Positions 15,503 through 26,913 of a stretch of DNA of 38,514 bases are shown here, one piece after another (positions within the stretch are counted from its first letter, which is position 1; each line of letters begins with the position of its first letter). The position numbers were made by a program, and so were the translations under genes. The stretch is from positions 1 through 38,514 of the forward strand of contig CAJWJK010000017.1 in the NCBI GenBank assembly GCA_913041535.1. The letters run 5' to 3'. The stretch comes from an uncultured Alphaproteobacteria bacterium (GTDB taxonomy: Bacteria; Pseudomonadota; Alphaproteobacteria; VGEJ01). The notes below the pieces were generated by a model. That model saw only the letters and a program-made list of their open reading frames with translations, made no database searches and was not told the DNA's origin.

Positions 15503-17317
15503 ATGGAAATTCGAAATATTGCAATAATCGCACATGTTGATCATGGAAAGACGACTCTTGTTGATTGTTTGCTGCGTCAGAGTGGTTCGTTTAGACCGAA
15601 TCAAAAAGTACCCACACAGGCATTAGACTCAAATGATCTAGAACGTGAACGTGGAATTACCATCCTAGCTAAAAACACGTCGGTAGTTTGGGATAATAAA
15701 CGGATTAATATTGTAGACACACCGGGGCATGCGGACTTTGGGGGAGAGGTTGAGCGTATTATGAGTATGGTGGATGGCGCCCTTGTACTTGTGGATGCTT
15801 CTGAGGGCCCTATGCCTCAAACCAAGTTTGTTCTCAGAAAGGCTTTATCATTGGGTCTGAGACCCATAGTTGTAATCAATAAAGTTGATAAGAAAGACCA
15901 GCGCGCGGAAGAGGTCCACGAAGAGACGTTTGATTTGTTTGCCGCACTCGGGGCCTCTAATGAGCAACTTGATTTCCCCGTTTTGTTTGGTTCGGCAAAA
16001 GACGGGTGGTTTTCAAGGGAAATGTGTGGAAAAAAGTTAGGAATTGCACCGCTTCTTGACCTCATAGTGAGCCACGTATCTGCTCCTAAAGTCGATGAAG
16101 TTGGGCCATTTAAAATGTTGGTAACGACACTGGAATATGATCCCTTTGTGGGACGTTTGCTGACTGGAAAGATATTATCAGGCCATATTCAGCCAAATAC
16201 GACTGTCCATGCCATATCGAGTCATGGCAAGGAAATCGGTGCTTCACGAATTTCTAAACTCGTGGCGTTTAGGGAACTGGATAGAGTGCCAATTGAGACC
16301 GGCCGAGCTGGGGATATCATAGCCTTATCCGGTATCGCCAACGCAACTGTGTCGGATACGATTTGTGCCTTAGACGTATACGATCCGATACCTACCGAGC
16401 CAATCGACCCACCAACTATTGCAGTGACTTTTTGTGCTAACGATTCACCGTTTGCTGGTCAAGAAGGTCAAATAGTTACAGCAAGGAAAATATGGAAACG
16501 CCTAGAACGGGAGGGTGAAGGAAACGTAGGAATACGTGTACAGAAGAAGTCTGACGATGAATTTGAAGTGTCAGGACGTGGTGAACTGCAACTGGCGATA
16601 CTGATTGAGACAATGAGACGTGAGGGTTATGAGTTATCGATTGGAAGGCCACGCGTATTGTTCATCGAAGAAGGCAGTGTGCGCATGGAACCAGTAGAGG
16701 ACATTGTTATTGACGTTGATGAAGAATATGTGGGCGTGGTTGTCAAGAAACTTGGTTCCAGGAGAGCAAGCCTGATGCATATAGAGCCTTCTGATGGTGG
16801 AATGCAGCGAGTTGTGTTCAGAGGGCCATCACGGGGTCTGATTGGCTATTTGAGCGAATTTCTAACCGATACTCGTGGGACAGGAATTATGAATCGAAGC
16901 TATCACGGGTATTTACCATATGCGGGCGACATAGAACAAAAGAGAAATGGTGCATTAGTCTCAACTGTAACTGGGCCGGCAGTAGCCTACGCTTTGTGGA
17001 ATCTTGAAGCGCGTGGTCCATTATTTATTAACCCTAATGAACTAGTGTATCCCGGCATGATAATTGGTGAACATAATCGGAGCGGTGATCTCGATGTTAA
17101 TCCAAGAAAATCTAAACAGTTAACAAATTTTCGCGCAGCTTCTAAGGATGAGCATATAAATCTAACACCAGTAGAGTCCATGACACTAGATAAGGCTCTC
17201 GTCTATATAGATGATGATGAGTTGGTTGAGGTTACGCCTAAGACAATCAGAATGAGGAAAAGAGAGTGTGATCCCATCAAGAGAAAAAGGAGTGCTAAAC
17301 GCCTAGCCGAAAAATGA
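15503..17317 (+). CDS. typA: Translational GTPase TypA/BipA
   Basis: A 604-aa ribosome-binding GTPase of the EF-G-like superfamily, needed for ribosome assembly and growth under stress. Nucleotide motifs from the chosen start are G1 AHVDHGKT (10-17), G2 region ERERGIT (48-53), G3 DTPGH (72-76) and G4 NKVD (126-129). Later come the EF-G-like domains with [21 protein letters not shown] and [21 protein letters not shown], and the BipA-specific C-terminus ([27 protein letters not shown]). The ATG at 15503 gives the standard family length. A longer frame reaching 15464 lacks a ribosome site and adds an atypical N-terminus. Convergent with the SDR-fold gene at 43 bases. Confidence 0.97.
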   Translation: MEIRNIAIIAHVDHGKTTLVDCLLRQSGSFRPNQKVPTQALDSNDLERERGITILAKNTSVVWDNKRINIVDTPGHADFGGEVERIMSMVDGALVLVDASEGPMPQTKFVLRKALSLGLRPIVVINKVDKKDQRAEEVHEETFDLFAALGASNEQLDFPVLFGSAKDGWFSREMCGKKLGIAPLLDLIVSHVSAPKVDEVGPFKMLVTTLEYDPFVGRLLTGKILSGHIQPNTTVHAISSHGKEIGASRISKLVAFRELDRVPIETGRAGDIIALSGIANATVSDTICALDVYDPIPTEPIDPPTIAVTFCANDSPFAGQEGQIVTARKIWKRLEREGEGNVGIRVQKKSDDEFEVSGRGELQLAILIETMRREGYELSIGRPRVLFIEEGSVRMEPVEDIVIDVDEEYVGVVVKKLGSRRASLMHIEPSDGGMQRVVFRGPSRGLIGYLSEFLTDTRGTGIMNRSYHGYLPYAGDIEQKRNGALVSTVTGPAVAYALWNLEARGPLFINPNELVYPGMIIGEHNRSGDLDVNPRKSKQLTNFRAASKDEHINLTPVESMTLDKALVYIDDDELVEVTPKTIRMRKRECDPIKRKRSAKRLAEK

Positions 17318-17360
17318 TGTGTAACGCGGGTTTCTCTAACCGTAGAATGCTGAACAGATT

Positions 17361-18137
17361 TCAAGTGACTGCGCAAATTCCACCATCAATATTGACTGAT
17401 GTTCCGGTAATATAAGCTGCACGTTCTGAAACCAAGAACGACACCAGGTCGGCATATTCTCTAGCTTCTCCTACGCGTCCAAGGGGTATGGTTTTTGCAA
17501 GTTCAATATAAAAATCATCGACGTCGTCAACGCCTGCCTTGCGTACCCATTGCTCGCTCTTGATAAGGCCAATGCATACGGTGTTAACTCTTATACCAGC
17601 GCACGCATACTCGTTTGCCAGTGCTTTGGTCAAATTAATTCCTGCCGCCCGTGTAACGGTGGTTGGAAGTACTTTTGCGGGGGGTGCTTTTCCTCCGCCG
17701 ATGGTTGCGTTAACGATCGCTCCACCGCCGCGGTCTCGCATCAGAGGAATCACCGCACGGCAAGTTCGGACAGCAGCCATTAGTTTTAAATCAATATCGC
17801 TTTGCCAGTCGCTGTCATCAACCTCTTCTAATCCCGAGGCTGCTGATTTTCCAGCATTGTTTACTAGGATATCAACGCCACCGAAATGTTCGACAGTGGA
17901 GCATACAAGTGCATCTATATCTGTTGCTTTGGATACATCTGAAGGCAGTCCCAAAACATCAGAATTTCCTGTGGCAGACTGTATCTCATTTGCCGCATCA
18001 ATTGTGTGTTGCTTTCGGCGGCCACAGATGACCACTTTGCAACCTTCTATAGCGAGTCTTTCGGCTGTCGCACGGCCTAACCCATCGCTTCCACCGGTAA
18101 CGATGGCAACTTTTCCTCTTAATCCAAGGTCTAGCAT
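17361..18137 (-). CDS. SDR-fold protein lacking the catalytic Tyr/Lys
   Basis: A 258-aa SDR-fold protein. The cofactor half is intact: VTGGSDGLGRATAERL (13-28), a basic end to beta 2 (GRRK, 39-42) pointing to NADP(H), and NNAG at 93-96. The active-site half is not: where Tyr-x-x-x-Lys is expected the sequence reads T159-T-V-T-R163 in VLPTTVTRAAGINLTKALA. The usual Ser around 145 is Thr in NATIGGG. The C-terminal TGTSVNIDGG is normal. Such non-canonical SDRs form known subgroups whose catalysis, if any, differs. The ATG at 18137 has AGGAG upstream and a perfect TATAAT beyond it. It is not a decayed gene: the frame is open and conserved elsewhere. Confidence 0.85.
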   Translation of the reverse strand: MLDLGLRGKVAIVTGGSDGLGRATAERLAIEGCKVVICGRRKQHTIDAANEIQSATGNSDVLGLPSDVSKATDIDALVCSTVEHFGGVDILVNNAGKSAASGLEEVDDSDWQSDIDLKLMAAVRTCRAVIPLMRDRGGGAIVNATIGGGKAPPAKVLPTTVTRAAGINLTKALANEYACAGIRVNTVCIGLIKSEQWVRKAGVDDVDDFYIELAKTIPLGRVGEAREYADLVSFLVSERAAYITGTSVNIDGGICAVT

Positions 18138-18162
18138 TTCTCCAGTTCTCCTCAGAAACGAT

Positions 18163-18168
18163 ATTATA
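18163..18168 (-). promoter_or_regulatory. -10 element of the SDR-fold gene
   Basis: On the minus strand this reads TATAAT, a perfect -10, about 26 bases upstream of the ATG at 18137. The corresponding -35 position is weak. The short leader and the AGGAG in it make this a plausible promoter. Confidence 0.4.
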
Positions 18169-18238
18169 TTTGTACAGGGCTTAATGTAGTAATCAGTAAA
18201 GTATTCCTACTCTCGGACGCCTCTGCTAATCTTCACTC

Positions 18239-19057
18239 GTGAATAAAATATTTGTACATCAAACTGTTATTGGAGCTTACGGGTTTGTTTGGCGTGAGCG
18301 GAAAGATTTCCTCTTATTATCTTTTCCTTTGGTCGCTGCTCTTAGTATTTTTAGCAGTTTATTAATTAGTAGTGCTATGCCACTCCAAGGTGAGGGTAGT
18401 AGTCAAGCTCCTATTTCTGTATCGGCCATTGGAATCGTCTTTGGTCTTATTAGCATGATCTGTGTGGTGATGTTCTCAGTAGCTTGGCATCGGCGGTACC
18501 TGTTGCCGCAGGAGTCCCTAACTGTAATTAGCGCGCTAAAATGGTCTCGGCGTCAAACACGTTTCCTTCTGATGGGAGTTTTACTTGGAATGATTGTAAC
18601 CGGGATTGTGTCGCTTGGGTTTTTAGCTCAGATGGCAGTCGGAGGCGGTATCGGGGCTGGTTCAGGGACGCCTGTCGCCATATTTGTAATTGCAACGCTT
18701 ATAGCCGGTTTCATTGTGTATGCTAGGTTGTCTCTCATTCTTCCAGCTATCTCTGTGGACGACACTATGACTTTTCAACATTGTTGGAATCTGACTAAAG
18801 GGAATGGGTGGCGACTTCTGACTATTGTTGTTCTTGGCTCTTTGCCAGTTTGGTTAGCCGGTATGCTTTTATCACTTTTGGCTAATTCCATCCTTTCTGG
18901 TTGGGGGATAGAGGAAAGCCTTACAGCTGGTCTAATTTTAAATCTGATTGATCAGACTTTAGCATTTATTGCAGTAGCTGTTGGAGTGAGTGTACTGTCA
19001 ATTTCGTACCAACGTCTCTCGGGTGCCAAGACTGCCACTACTGGCGCGGATTCTTAG
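18239..19057 (+). CDS. Six-span integral membrane protein
   Basis: A 272-aa inner-membrane protein of unknown function, with a GTG start and a short cytoplasmic N-terminus. About six hydrophobic spans lie at 24-46, 60-82, 108-130, 144-168, 192-217 and 228-256. The segment YARLSLILPAISVDDTMTFQHCWNLTKGNGWRLL resembles the recurring 'R-x-x-x-x-P ... W-x-x-T-x-G-n' motif of a loosely defined bacterial membrane family related to YciC and the membrane domain of glycerophosphodiesterase-like proteins. No transporter or enzyme signature is visible. It lies 88 bases before nuoA, and a separate promoter sits between them, so operon membership with complex I is doubtful. Confidence 0.72.
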   Translation: MNKIFVHQTVIGAYGFVWRERKDFLLLSFPLVAALSIFSSLLISSAMPLQGEGSSQAPISVSAIGIVFGLISMICVVMFSVAWHRRYLLPQESLTVISALKWSRRQTRFLLMGVLLGMIVTGIVSLGFLAQMAVGGGIGAGSGTPVAIFVIATLIAGFIVYARLSLILPAISVDDTMTFQHCWNLTKGNGWRLLTIVVLGSLPVWLAGMLLSLLANSILSGWGIEESLTAGLILNLIDQTLAFIAVAVGVSVLSISYQRLSGAKTATTGADS

Positions 19058-19094
19058 AGTCTAATCGTGGCTTTCGCTGCGGTAAAGGCACTTC

Positions 19095-19100
19095 TATAAT
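19095..19100 (+). promoter_or_regulatory. Candidate promoter of the nuo operon
   Basis: A perfect TATAAT lies 45 bases before the nuoA start, in the only noncoding gap ahead of the operon. The -35 region 17-18 bases upstream (around CTTTCG) is a poor match, so activation or a non-housekeeping factor may be needed. Confidence 0.5.
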
Positions 19101-19145
19101 CGCGGCCACATTGCAGTGAGGCGACTGTCTCATAGGGTATAACGT

Positions 19146-19511
19146 ATGGATGACTTTCTTCTTGAATATTTGCCTATATTGATCTTCTTATTGATCTCCC
19201 TAGGGATGGGTGTTGCGATTCTTGCAGGTTCGTTTTTGGTGGCGAGGCAGAAGCCCGATAGTGAAAAACTGTCAGCATACGAGTGTGGATTTGCGCCTTT
19301 TGATGATACCCGTAAACAGTTTGATGTTCGGTTTTATCTTGTAGCGCTTTTATTTATTATTTTTGACCTAGAGGTGGCTTTTTTATTTCCTTGGGCTGTC
19401 TCGCTAGGTTCGATCGGTATTTTTGGCTTCTGGTCCATGATAGTTTTTCTAGCTATTCTGACTATCGGCTTTATTTATGAGTGGCGAAAGGGGGCTCTTG
19501 AATGGGAGTAG
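19146..19511 (+). CDS. nuoA: NADH-quinone oxidoreductase subunit A
   Basis: A 121-aa membrane-arm subunit of complex I with three membrane spans (about 9-31, 60-82, 90-110). The conserved loop between spans 1 and 2 is present: [44 protein letters not shown], including the Cys and the acidic FDLEVAF. NuoA sits at the junction of membrane and peripheral arms near the quinone entrance. It is the first gene of the operon. Its last 10 bases overlap the start of nuoB. The ATG at 19146 fits the family N-terminus. Confidence 0.97.
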   Translation: MDDFLLEYLPILIFLLISLGMGVAILAGSFLVARQKPDSEKLSAYECGFAPFDDTRKQFDVRFYLVALLFIIFDLEVAFLFPWAVSLGSIGIFGFWSMIVFLAILTIGFIYEWRKGALEWE

Positions 19512-20029
19512 ATTCTGCAGCCTACGAAGGCAATGCTGATGTATTGGCACGCGGTGCTTACGCTGAGCTTTCTGACAAGGGTTACTTCATCACTCAAACT
19601 GACAAATTAGTTAATTGGGCGCGGACTGGTTCGCTATGGTGGATGACGTTCGGTTTGGCTTGTTGTGCAGTTGAGATGATGCATGCATCGATGCCACGAT
19701 ATGACCTTGACCGCTTTGGCGTTGTGCCCAGGGCGAGTCCGAGGCAGTCGGACGTAATGATTGTTGCGGGTACTCTGTGTAATAAAATGGCACCCGCACT
19801 TCGCAAAGTATATGATCAGATGGCAGAGCCTCGCTGGGTCATTTCAATGGGTAGTTGCGCTAACGGTGGTGGCTATTACCATTACTCCTACTCCGTAGTG
19901 CGTGGCTGTGATCGTATCGTGCCAGTTGATATTTACGTGCCCGGGTGTCCGCCGACGGCAGAAGCGCTAGTGTATGGCATTCTTCAGCTACAAAGAAAAA
20001 TTCGGCGTACCGGTACGATTTCGCGCTAG
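19502..20029 (+). CDS. nuoB: NADH-quinone oxidoreductase subunit B
   Basis: A 175-aa peripheral-arm subunit that holds cluster N2, the last 4Fe-4S cluster before quinone. The ligands are visible: tandem Cys in [11 protein letters not shown], then Cys in [11 protein letters not shown] and in [14 protein letters not shown]. The core [18 protein letters not shown] and the MGSCA strand match the family. The ATG at 19502 lies within the end of nuoA (10-base overlap), which suggests translational coupling. Together with NuoD it forms the quinone-binding site. Confidence 0.98.
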   Translation: MGVDSAAYEGNADVLARGAYAELSDKGYFITQTDKLVNWARTGSLWWMTFGLACCAVEMMHASMPRYDLDRFGVVPRASPRQSDVMIVAGTLCNKMAPALRKVYDQMAEPRWVISMGSCANGGGYYHYSYSVVRGCDRIVPVDIYVPGCPPTAEALVYGILQLQRKIRRTGTISR

Positions 20030-20048
20030 TTTCTAGGGGTCTCTAGCA

Positions 20049-20663
20049 ATGCACGATGATGATGCGCTGGTTAAGCTGGGTGGTAGAATTTTAGAGGCAT
20101 TACCGGGCGAGGTGGCGTCATACAGTGTTGAGCACGGTGAACTAACAGTTATGACTGGAGCTGAGGGTATTCTAAAGGCTCTCAGTTTCTTGCGTGATGA
20201 TTCGGGGTGCCGGTTTAAAGTTTTGATGGACATATGTGGAGTTGATTATCCGGAGCGCGCTCTACGCTTTGACGTGGTTTACCATCTATTAAGTCTTCAG
20301 CACAATCAGCGAATTAGGCTAAAACTTCAGACATCAGGTGAAGTGCCTGTGCCATCTGCGACGCAGATATTTCCCGCCGCGGGCTGGTTTGAAAGGGAGG
20401 CGTGGGACCTCTACGGCATACCTTTTGCCAATCATTCAGATCTGAGAAGAATTCTTACGGACTATGGGTTCGAGGGACATCCCCTACGCAAAGACTTTCC
20501 GTTGACTGGCCATGTGGAACTTAGGTATGACGATGAGCAGAAGCGGGTAGTTTATGATCCGGTGTCCCTTACTCAGGAGTTTCGGAGTTTTGATTTCCTG
20601 AGTCCTTGGGAGGGAACTGTGTACGGCGCTACTGACGATGGGAAAACTGAGGAAGGTAGTTAG
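20049..20663 (+). CDS. nuoC: NADH-quinone oxidoreductase subunit C
   Basis: A 204-aa peripheral-arm subunit (30-kDa homologue). It is separate from nuoD, as in alphaproteobacteria and mitochondria, not fused as in E. coli. Family signatures are [46 protein letters not shown], the [23 protein letters not shown] block and [13 protein letters not shown]. It scaffolds NuoB and NuoD and has no cofactor. The stop codon overlaps the GTG start of nuoD by one base. Confidence 0.97.
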   Translation: MHDDDALVKLGGRILEALPGEVASYSVEHGELTVMTGAEGILKALSFLRDDSGCRFKVLMDICGVDYPERALRFDVVYHLLSLQHNQRIRLKLQTSGEVPVPSATQIFPAAGWFEREAWDLYGIPFANHSDLRRILTDYGFEGHPLRKDFPLTGHVELRYDDEQKRVVYDPVSLTQEFRSFDFLSPWEGTVYGATDDGKTEEGS

Positions 20664-21841
20664 TGGCCTCATCTCAAATCAAAAGTTATACAGTAAACTT
20701 TGGTCCGCAACATCCGGCGACCCACGGGGTTCTGCGTCTAGTTATGGAATTAGACGGGGAAATTGTGGAGCGGGCAGACCCTCACATCGGTCTTCTTCAT
20801 CGCGGTACCGAGAAGCTCATTGAGAACAAGACATATCTTCAGGCGATACCATATTTTGATAGGCTGGATTATGTTTCACCGTTGTGCCAAGAGCACGCTT
20901 TCGTGCTAGCCGTCGAAAAGTTGGCCCGCATAGAGGTGCCGATAAGGGCGCAGTATATCCGTGTCCTTTTCTCGGAAATAACACGTATCCTAAACCATCT
21001 GTTGAACGTGACCACACAAGGTATGGACGTTGGTGCGATGACACCAGTGTTGTGGGGTTTTGAGGAGCGTGAGAAATTGATGGAGTTTTATGAGAGAGCA
21101 ACAGGCGCCAGATTACATGCTAACTATTTTCGCCCTGGGGGAGTTCATCAAGACCTACCTGATAACTTGTTAGAGGATATCTCCGAATTCTGTGAATCTT
21201 TCCCAAGCTTTGTTAGTAAATTAGAGGGTTTACTAACTGAAAACCGAATATTTAAACAGCGCAACGTTGATATCGGTGTTGTGTCACAAGATCAAGCGCT
21301 TGCATGGGGATTCTCTGGGCCAATGCTGCGTGGATCGGGTATTGCTTGGGACTTGAGAAAAGCGCAGCCATACGATGTTTATGAGAGGATGAACTTTGAT
21401 ATTCCAATTGGGAAGAATGGTGATTGTTATGATAGATATTTGCTGCGTATCGAAGAGATGTTGCAAAGCATCAAAATAATTAATCAATGTATTGAAGAGA
21501 TGCCATTAGGGGCAGTGATTACTGATGATAGAAAGTATAGTCCTCCCTTGAGATCTGAGATGAAGCAATCAATGGAAGCCCTCATTCACCATTTTAAACT
21601 ATATACGGAAGGTTTTCACGTCCCAGCGGGAGAAACCTACACCGCAGTTGAAGCGCCTAAAGGGGAATTTGCAGTTTATTTGATATCTGACGGAAGCAAT
21701 AGACCGTATCGGTGCAAGATTCGCGCTCCTGGTTTTGCGCATTTGCAATCGCTTGATATGATGACGCGCGGGCATATGGTAGCTGACGCAGTTGCTATTA
21801 TTGGTACTCAAGACATAGTCTTCGGAGAGATTGATAGATGA
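20663..21841 (+). CDS. nuoD: NADH-quinone oxidoreductase subunit D
   Basis: A 392-aa subunit (49-kDa homologue) that forms the quinone pocket with NuoB; it descends from the NiFe-hydrogenase large subunit but lacks the metal ligands. Visible motifs are [22 protein letters not shown] near the N-terminus with the quinone-contact His, [22 protein letters not shown]-like sequence at [13 protein letters not shown], and the end [39 protein letters not shown]. It starts at GTG sharing a base with the nuoC stop. Its own stop overlaps nuoE as ATGA. Confidence 0.98.
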   Translation: MASSQIKSYTVNFGPQHPATHGVLRLVMELDGEIVERADPHIGLLHRGTEKLIENKTYLQAIPYFDRLDYVSPLCQEHAFVLAVEKLARIEVPIRAQYIRVLFSEITRILNHLLNVTTQGMDVGAMTPVLWGFEEREKLMEFYERATGARLHANYFRPGGVHQDLPDNLLEDISEFCESFPSFVSKLEGLLTENRIFKQRNVDIGVVSQDQALAWGFSGPMLRGSGIAWDLRKAQPYDVYERMNFDIPIGKNGDCYDRYLLRIEEMLQSIKIINQCIEEMPLGAVITDDRKYSPPLRSEMKQSMEALIHHFKLYTEGFHVPAGETYTAVEAPKGEFAVYLISDGSNRPYRCKIRAPGFAHLQSLDMMTRGHMVADAVAIIGTQDIVFGEIDR

Positions 21842-22446
21842 GTCGTTCGCCTGCTCCTGAGAGATTTCAGCCTTCTACTTTTTCTTTTTCTGAAGAAAAC
21901 TTGTCCCGCGCGGAGGTTGTGATTGGTTATTATCCGCCGGGTCGTAAAGCTAGCGCAGTCCTTGCTCTTTTAGATCTTGCTCAACGTCAGAATGATGGAT
22001 GGTTGCCAAGAGCAGCGATGGATGCGGTAGCGAAATACTTAGATATGCCACGTATACGTGTTTATGAGGTGGCCACGTTTTATGAGATGTTCAATCTCGC
22101 TCCTATCGGAGAACACCATATTCGCATCTGTACAACTACACCGTGTCAACTACGTGGGGCGTTAGATATAGTTTCCCGCGTAGAGAATCATCTAAACGTA
22201 GAACTTGGGGGCACAACAAACGATGGAAAGTTTACGGTGGACGAATTTGAGTGTCTCGGAGCCTGCGTTAATGCTCCTGTTATTTGGATTGATGATGATT
22301 ATTATGAAGACCTGGACCCAGATAAGGCTGTAGCAATTATTGATGCGCTGTGTCGAGGCGAAAAACCTACGTCGGGTCCGCAGATAAATCGCCTCACATC
22401 GGCACCAGTGTCTGGAGCCAGAACTCTTTTAAAGCCCGTAGATTAA
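21838..22446 (+). CDS. nuoE: NADH-quinone oxidoreductase subunit E
   Basis: A 202-aa subunit (24-kDa homologue) of the NADH-dehydrogenase module carrying the 2Fe-2S cluster N1a. Thioredoxin-like ligands are CTTTPC (CxxxxC, in [15 protein letters not shown]) and the ECLGAC pair. The N-terminal helical domain ([53 protein letters not shown]) is canonical. The C-terminal ~25 residues form a variable tail. The start ATG overlaps the nuoD stop. Confidence 0.97.
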   Translation: MSRSPAPERFQPSTFSFSEENLSRAEVVIGYYPPGRKASAVLALLDLAQRQNDGWLPRAAMDAVAKYLDMPRIRVYEVATFYEMFNLAPIGEHHIRICTTTPCQLRGALDIVSRVENHLNVELGGTTNDGKFTVDEFECLGACVNAPVIWIDDDYYEDLDPDKAVAIIDALCRGEKPTSGPQINRLTSAPVSGARTLLKPVD

Positions 22447-22449
22447 GTG

Positions 22450-23748
22450 ATGCTGTCAGATAGAGATCGTATTTTTACTAACCTGTACGGCCAAGATCAT
22501 TGGGGTCTCGTCAGCGCGCGCCAACGTGGAGTATGGGATAGAACACAGACATTATTGGGAAATGGGCGCGACTGGATAGTTCAACAGGTAAAAGATTCGG
22601 GATTAAGGGGCAGGGGGGGTGCAGGTTTTCCCACTGGACTGAAGATGTCGTTTATGCCCAAAGAATCAGATGGCAGGCCGGCATACCTTGTCGTAAATGC
22701 TGACGAGTCGGAACCCGGAACATGTAAGGATCGTGATATATTACGGCATGATCCTCACAGACTGCTTGAGGGTTGTGTGTTGGCTGGTATAGGAATGGGT
22801 GCTTGCGCCGCCTACATATACATTCGTGGAGAGTTCATTAGGGAGGCAAGAATTCTTCAGGAAGCTGTAGAGGAGGCTCGTAACGCCAGCCTGATTGGGA
22901 AAAATGCATGTGGTTCTGGAAGGGAATTTGACATTTTCGTGCATAGAGGTGCTGGGGCATATATATGCGGCGAGGAAACAGGACTTCTTGAGAGCCTTGA
23001 GGGGAAAAAGGGGATGCCGCGCCTGAAACCGCCCTTTCCAGCTTCGGTGGGGTTGTGGGGGTGCCCCACAACCGTAAGTAATGTGGAAACCATATCTGTG
23101 ATTCCAGAAATTCTTCGGCGCGGTGCCGATTGGTTTTCTGGACTTGGGCGGCCAAATAATACAGGAACTAAATTGTTCTGTATCTCTGGTCACGTTATGG
23201 AACCCTGTAATGTTGAAGAGGTTATGGGTATTCCCTTGAAGGAACTGATAGAACGACATGCCGGTGGCGTGCGGGGCGGATGGAGTAACCTTTTAGCTGT
23301 TATTCCAGGTGGTTCATCTGTACCAATGATACCAAAAACAATTTGTAACAACGTTTCCATGGACTTTGATGCGCTTGCAGAAGTCAATTCTGGTCTGGGC
23401 ACCGCTGCTGTCATTGTAATGGATAAAACGACTGATGTAGTTGCGGCTATTGCTAGATTGTCTCGCTTTTATATGCATGAGAGTTGCGGCCAATGTACAC
23501 CGTGTCGCGAGGGAACGGGGTGGATGTGGCGTGTGATGGAGCGCTTGGTGTTGGGCAAGGCAGAGATTGAAGAAATCGACTTGTTGCTTGAGGTTGGATC
23601 GCGAATTGAGGGGCATACGATTTGTGCTCATGGTGATGCGTCCGCATGGCCTATTCAAGGGCTGGTTCGTCACTTTCGACCTGAGATTGAAAGGCGAATA
23701 CTTGATCGTTTGAAGACTCAGACATCTTCTAGTGGTTTATCAGTGTAA
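22450..23748 (+). CDS. nuoF: NADH-quinone oxidoreductase subunit F
   Basis: A 432-aa subunit (51-kDa homologue) that binds NADH, FMN and cluster N3; it is the electron entry point. Motifs in order: glycine-rich [19 protein letters not shown] for [19 protein letters not shown] for [22 protein letters not shown], and the 4Fe-4S ligands in [12 protein letters not shown] with a later Cys in [10 protein letters not shown] use the ATG at 22450; a GTG immediately before it (22447) would add one residue. The nuoE stop lies three bases upstream, so the genes are coupled. Confidence 0.98.
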   Translation: MLSDRDRIFTNLYGQDHWGLVSARQRGVWDRTQTLLGNGRDWIVQQVKDSGLRGRGGAGFPTGLKMSFMPKESDGRPAYLVVNADESEPGTCKDRDILRHDPHRLLEGCVLAGIGMGACAAYIYIRGEFIREARILQEAVEEARNASLIGKNACGSGREFDIFVHRGAGAYICGEETGLLESLEGKKGMPRLKPPFPASVGLWGCPTTVSNVETISVIPEILRRGADWFSGLGRPNNTGTKLFCISGHVMEPCNVEEVMGIPLKELIERHAGGVRGGWSNLLAVIPGGSSVPMIPKTICNNVSMDFDALAEVNSGLGTAAVIVMDKTTDVVAAIARLSRFYMHESCGQCTPCREGTGWMWRVMERLVLGKAEIEEIDLLLEVGSRIEGHTICAHGDASAWPIQGLVRHFRPEIERRILDRLKTQTSSSGLSV

Positions 23749-23757
23749 GGGGTTCCT

Positions 23758-25812
23758 TTGCCAAAACTAACGATTAACGGTAGTGATATTTCTGTAGAAA
23801 AGGGTACGACAGTCCTTCAAGCATGTGAGCTCGTTGGGGCCGAGGTGCCACGCTTCTGCTATCATGAACGTTTGTCAATTGCCGGTAACTGCCGAATGTG
23901 CTTGGTGGAACTAGAAAAGTCCCCAAAGCCAATAGCCTCTTGTGCAATGGAAGTCGCAGACGGAATGGTGGTGCATACCGATACACCGCTTGTTAAGAAT
24001 GCACGAGAAGGGGTGATGGAGTTTCTGTTAATTAATCATCCTTTGGATTGCCCCATATGTGATCAAGGTGGTGAATGTGATTTGCAGGATCAATCAATCA
24101 CGTATGGAGCAGGACTTGGTCGTTTCACGGAAAAGAAGCGGGCGGTGGATGATAAGGATATTGGACCATTAATTAAGACTATCATGACCCGGTGTATTCA
24201 CTGTACGCGTTGTATTCGGTTTGCCACGGAAGTTGCAGGAGTTGAAGAGTTTGGTGCAACCGGGCGAGGTGAGCACATGGAAATTGGAACATACGTGGAG
24301 GCCGCCGTTACGTCAGAATTGTCCGGAAACATGATAGACCTCTGCCCAGTCGGAGCTCTTACATCTAAGCCTTATGCATTTAATGCTCGTCCGTGGGAGC
24401 TAAGGAAGTGTGAAAGTATTGACGTCCACGATGCGGTGGGTGCCAATATTAGAATAGATGCGCGCGGGGCTGATGTAATGCGTGTCCTTCCACGACGCAA
24501 CGATGACGTAAATGAAGAGTGGATTACTGATAAAACGCGGTTTTCCTACGATGGACTGAGCATGCAGCGTCTTGATACACCATATGTTCGTCGTGGGGGC
24601 GTATTAAAGAAAGCTTCATGGGAGGAAGCTTTTGGTGTCGTAGCTAGTCGTATCAAGAATATGCCAGGTGACAGAATTGGTGCCGTTATTGGTGATCTTG
24701 TGGATGCAGAATCTATGGTTGCACTTAAAGACTTATTTCATTCACTGGCATCACCGCATATCGATTGTCGCCAAGACGGTTCCAAAGTGGGAAAAGGGGT
24801 TAGAGCTGGGTATCTCTTCAATACCACCATAGCCGGAATTGAACATGCTGATGCTTGTCTGTTGGTCGGGACTAATCCTCGTATGGAGGCACCTCTGATA
24901 AACTCACGTCTCCGAAAACGCTATCTTATGGGGGGCTTTCCAATTGGCGTAGTTGGAGCTTCTGAAGATTTGACGTATGACGTAGAGTGGCTTGGTGATG
25001 GGCCAGACGCACTTGCTTCCATTGTAGATGGTGCTCATCCGTTTTTTGAAGTTTTACAGAGGGCAACTAACCCAATGCTAATCGTTGGGCCTGGAGCTCT
25101 AGCTCGGGAGGATGGAGAGGCAGTACTGGGGACCACAGCAAAGATTGCAGAACTAACAGGCATGGTGCGTGAAGATTGGGTTGGTTTCAATGTGCTTCAT
25201 TCTGCTGCCGGCCGTGTAGCAGGGCTTGAGTTAGGGTTGCTTCCTGGCCCTGGGGGGCAAGATGTCAATGGAATACTGAACTGTGCGGCTGAAGGGAGGA
25301 TTAATATCGTATATTTACTGGGCGCTGATGAGATACCCATGGAGCGCTTAGGAAGCGCATTTGTTGTCTATCAAGGACATCATGGTGACTCTGGTGCCAA
25401 CAGGGCAGATGTAATTTTTCCTGGTGCAGCATATACAGAAAAAGAAGGCACCTACATAAATACCGAAGGCCGTGTTCAACGCACGAGAAAAGTTCTTTTT
25501 CCGCCTGGCTTGGGCCGCGAGGATTGGACCATAATTAGGGCTCTTTCGGATACTTTGGGTCACAAACTTCCGTACAATAATGTGGGCCAATTGAGAGATC
25601 GAATGTGTGCTATTGCACCTCAGTTGTCAGTGTTAGGATCTGTAGATCCAGCTAAGTGGGGCGAGGTGGGTTTTTCTGGTCCTATGAGAAGGGAACCTTT
25701 TGCGGAAACCGTGAAGGATTATTTTCTAACTAATGCTATTTGCCGAGCATCTATAACCATGGCTGATTGCAGTGCGTTGAAGGGCTCTAGAGAGGCAATG
25801 GCGGCTAAGTAG
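23758..25812 (+). CDS. nuoG: NADH-quinone oxidoreductase subunit G
   Basis: A 684-aa subunit (75-kDa homologue). The N-terminal ferredoxin domain holds N1b ([15 protein letters not shown] and a later Cys in ASCAME). The His/Cys segment [19 protein letters not shown] gives N5, and [16 protein letters not shown] plus [15 protein letters not shown] gives N4. A molybdopterin-oxidoreductase-like domain without cofactor fills about 220-600 ([21 protein letters not shown]). The alphaproteobacterial form is shorter than E. coli NuoG, as usual. It starts at TTG (23758): the next residues, [23 protein letters not shown], are the family N-terminus, and GGGG lies upstream. Confidence 0.97.
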   Translation: MPKLTINGSDISVEKGTTVLQACELVGAEVPRFCYHERLSIAGNCRMCLVELEKSPKPIASCAMEVADGMVVHTDTPLVKNAREGVMEFLLINHPLDCPICDQGGECDLQDQSITYGAGLGRFTEKKRAVDDKDIGPLIKTIMTRCIHCTRCIRFATEVAGVEEFGATGRGEHMEIGTYVEAAVTSELSGNMIDLCPVGALTSKPYAFNARPWELRKCESIDVHDAVGANIRIDARGADVMRVLPRRNDDVNEEWITDKTRFSYDGLSMQRLDTPYVRRGGVLKKASWEEAFGVVASRIKNMPGDRIGAVIGDLVDAESMVALKDLFHSLASPHIDCRQDGSKVGKGVRAGYLFNTTIAGIEHADACLLVGTNPRMEAPLINSRLRKRYLMGGFPIGVVGASEDLTYDVEWLGDGPDALASIVDGAHPFFEVLQRATNPMLIVGPGALAREDGEAVLGTTAKIAELTGMVREDWVGFNVLHSAAGRVAGLELGLLPGPGGQDVNGILNCAAEGRINIVYLLGADEIPMERLGSAFVVYQGHHGDSGANRADVIFPGAAYTEKEGTYINTEGRVQRTRKVLFPPGLGREDWTIIRALSDTLGHKLPYNNVGQLRDRMCAIAPQLSVLGSVDPAKWGEVGFSGPMRREPFAETVKDYFLTNAICRASITMADCSALKGSREAMAAK

Positions 25813-25813
25813 A

Positions 25814-26842
25814 ATGGTTGACGGTAGCAGCATAGGGTTTTGGGCAGGTTATGCGTGGCCAGTCATTTTGATTGTTCTGAAAGTTCTAGCCATTGTGGTG
25901 CCTCTCTTGCTTCTAGTTGCCTATATGACCTTAGCTGAACGGAAGATTATGGCAGCAATGCAGATGCGACTTGGACCAAATGTCGTGGGCCCTCTCGGTA
26001 TCTGGCAAGCTTTTGCCGATGGTTTAAAAATGATCTGCAAAGAGACGATCATACCGACTGGTTCCAACAAGGTGGTCTTTCTGGCAGCTCCGCTTATTAC
26101 TTTTGTTTTGGCAACTCTTGGGTGGGCTGTGGTGCCATTCGATGCAGGCCTGGTGCTGGCAGATATAAACGTAGGGGTGCTGTTTCTTTTCGCGATCTCA
26201 TCTCTTGGTGTTTATGGAATAATAATGGCTGGCTGGGCTTCAAATTCACGTTATCCGTTTCTCGGGGCGCTGAGATCTGCGGCTCAAATGGTTTCATACG
26301 AAGTATCAATGGGTTTTGTCATAATTACGGTGCTGCTTGCTGTTGGGTCACTCAATCTCTCAGACATCGTTGAAAGCCAGCGCAACATCTGGTTTTTCAT
26401 ACCATTATTCCCAATGTTTATAATATTTTTCATTTCAACATTAGCTGAAACAAATAGGCATCCGTTTGATTTGCCTGAAGCTGAGTCGGAACTGGTTGCT
26501 GGATATCAAGTAGAATATTCAGCGATGACGTTCGGTTTATTCTTTGTAGGCGAGTACGCCAACATGTTTCTTATGAGCGCATTTACGACAGTACTTTTTT
26601 TGGGCGGATGGCTTCCACCATTTGACATCGAGCCATTTACGTGGATTCCCGGCTATATATGGTTTTTTCTAAAGGTCGCTTTCTTGTTGTTTGTATTTGT
26701 TTGGATAAGAGCAACTTTACCTCGGTATCGTTATGATCAACTTATGCGACTCGGTTGGAAAGTATTTTTGCCATTTTCGCTTCTGTGGGTGGTAATTACT
26801 GCGGGAGCTTTGATCATCTTTGATTGGCTTCCAGGAGCGTAA
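25814..26842 (+). CDS. nuoH: NADH-quinone oxidoreductase subunit H
   Basis: A 342-aa membrane subunit (ND1 homologue) with eight spans; it forms the quinone tunnel at the foot of the peripheral arm. Conserved loops include [24 protein letters not shown] (38-61), [28 protein letters not shown], and [25 protein letters not shown] with the acidic residues of the E-channel. The end is [22 protein letters not shown]. The ATG at 25814 lies two bases after the nuoG stop region. The next gene is 71 bases downstream. Confidence 0.98.
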   Translation: MVDGSSIGFWAGYAWPVILIVLKVLAIVVPLLLLVAYMTLAERKIMAAMQMRLGPNVVGPLGIWQAFADGLKMICKETIIPTGSNKVVFLAAPLITFVLATLGWAVVPFDAGLVLADINVGVLFLFAISSLGVYGIIMAGWASNSRYPFLGALRSAAQMVSYEVSMGFVIITVLLAVGSLNLSDIVESQRNIWFFIPLFPMFIIFFISTLAETNRHPFDLPEAESELVAGYQVEYSAMTFGLFFVGEYANMFLMSAFTTVLFLGGWLPPFDIEPFTWIPGYIWFFLKVAFLLFVFVWIRATLPRYRYDQLMRLGWKVFLPFSLLWVVITAGALIIFDWLPGA

Positions 26843-26913
26843 AAGACAGGAATGAAACATGACCGTGGTTGCTATTTAATAGCGTGAATTTTCAGTAGGG
26901 TATTGAAACTAGA

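Noticed and set aside
17539-18189. Plus-strand frame of 216 aa opposite the SDR-fold gene
   Set aside because: It mirrors the coding strand of the SDR gene; composition and lack of motifs indicate a shadow.
22741-23259. Minus-strand frame of 172 aa inside nuoF
   Set aside because: It is antisense to conserved NuoF motifs and shows no independent features.
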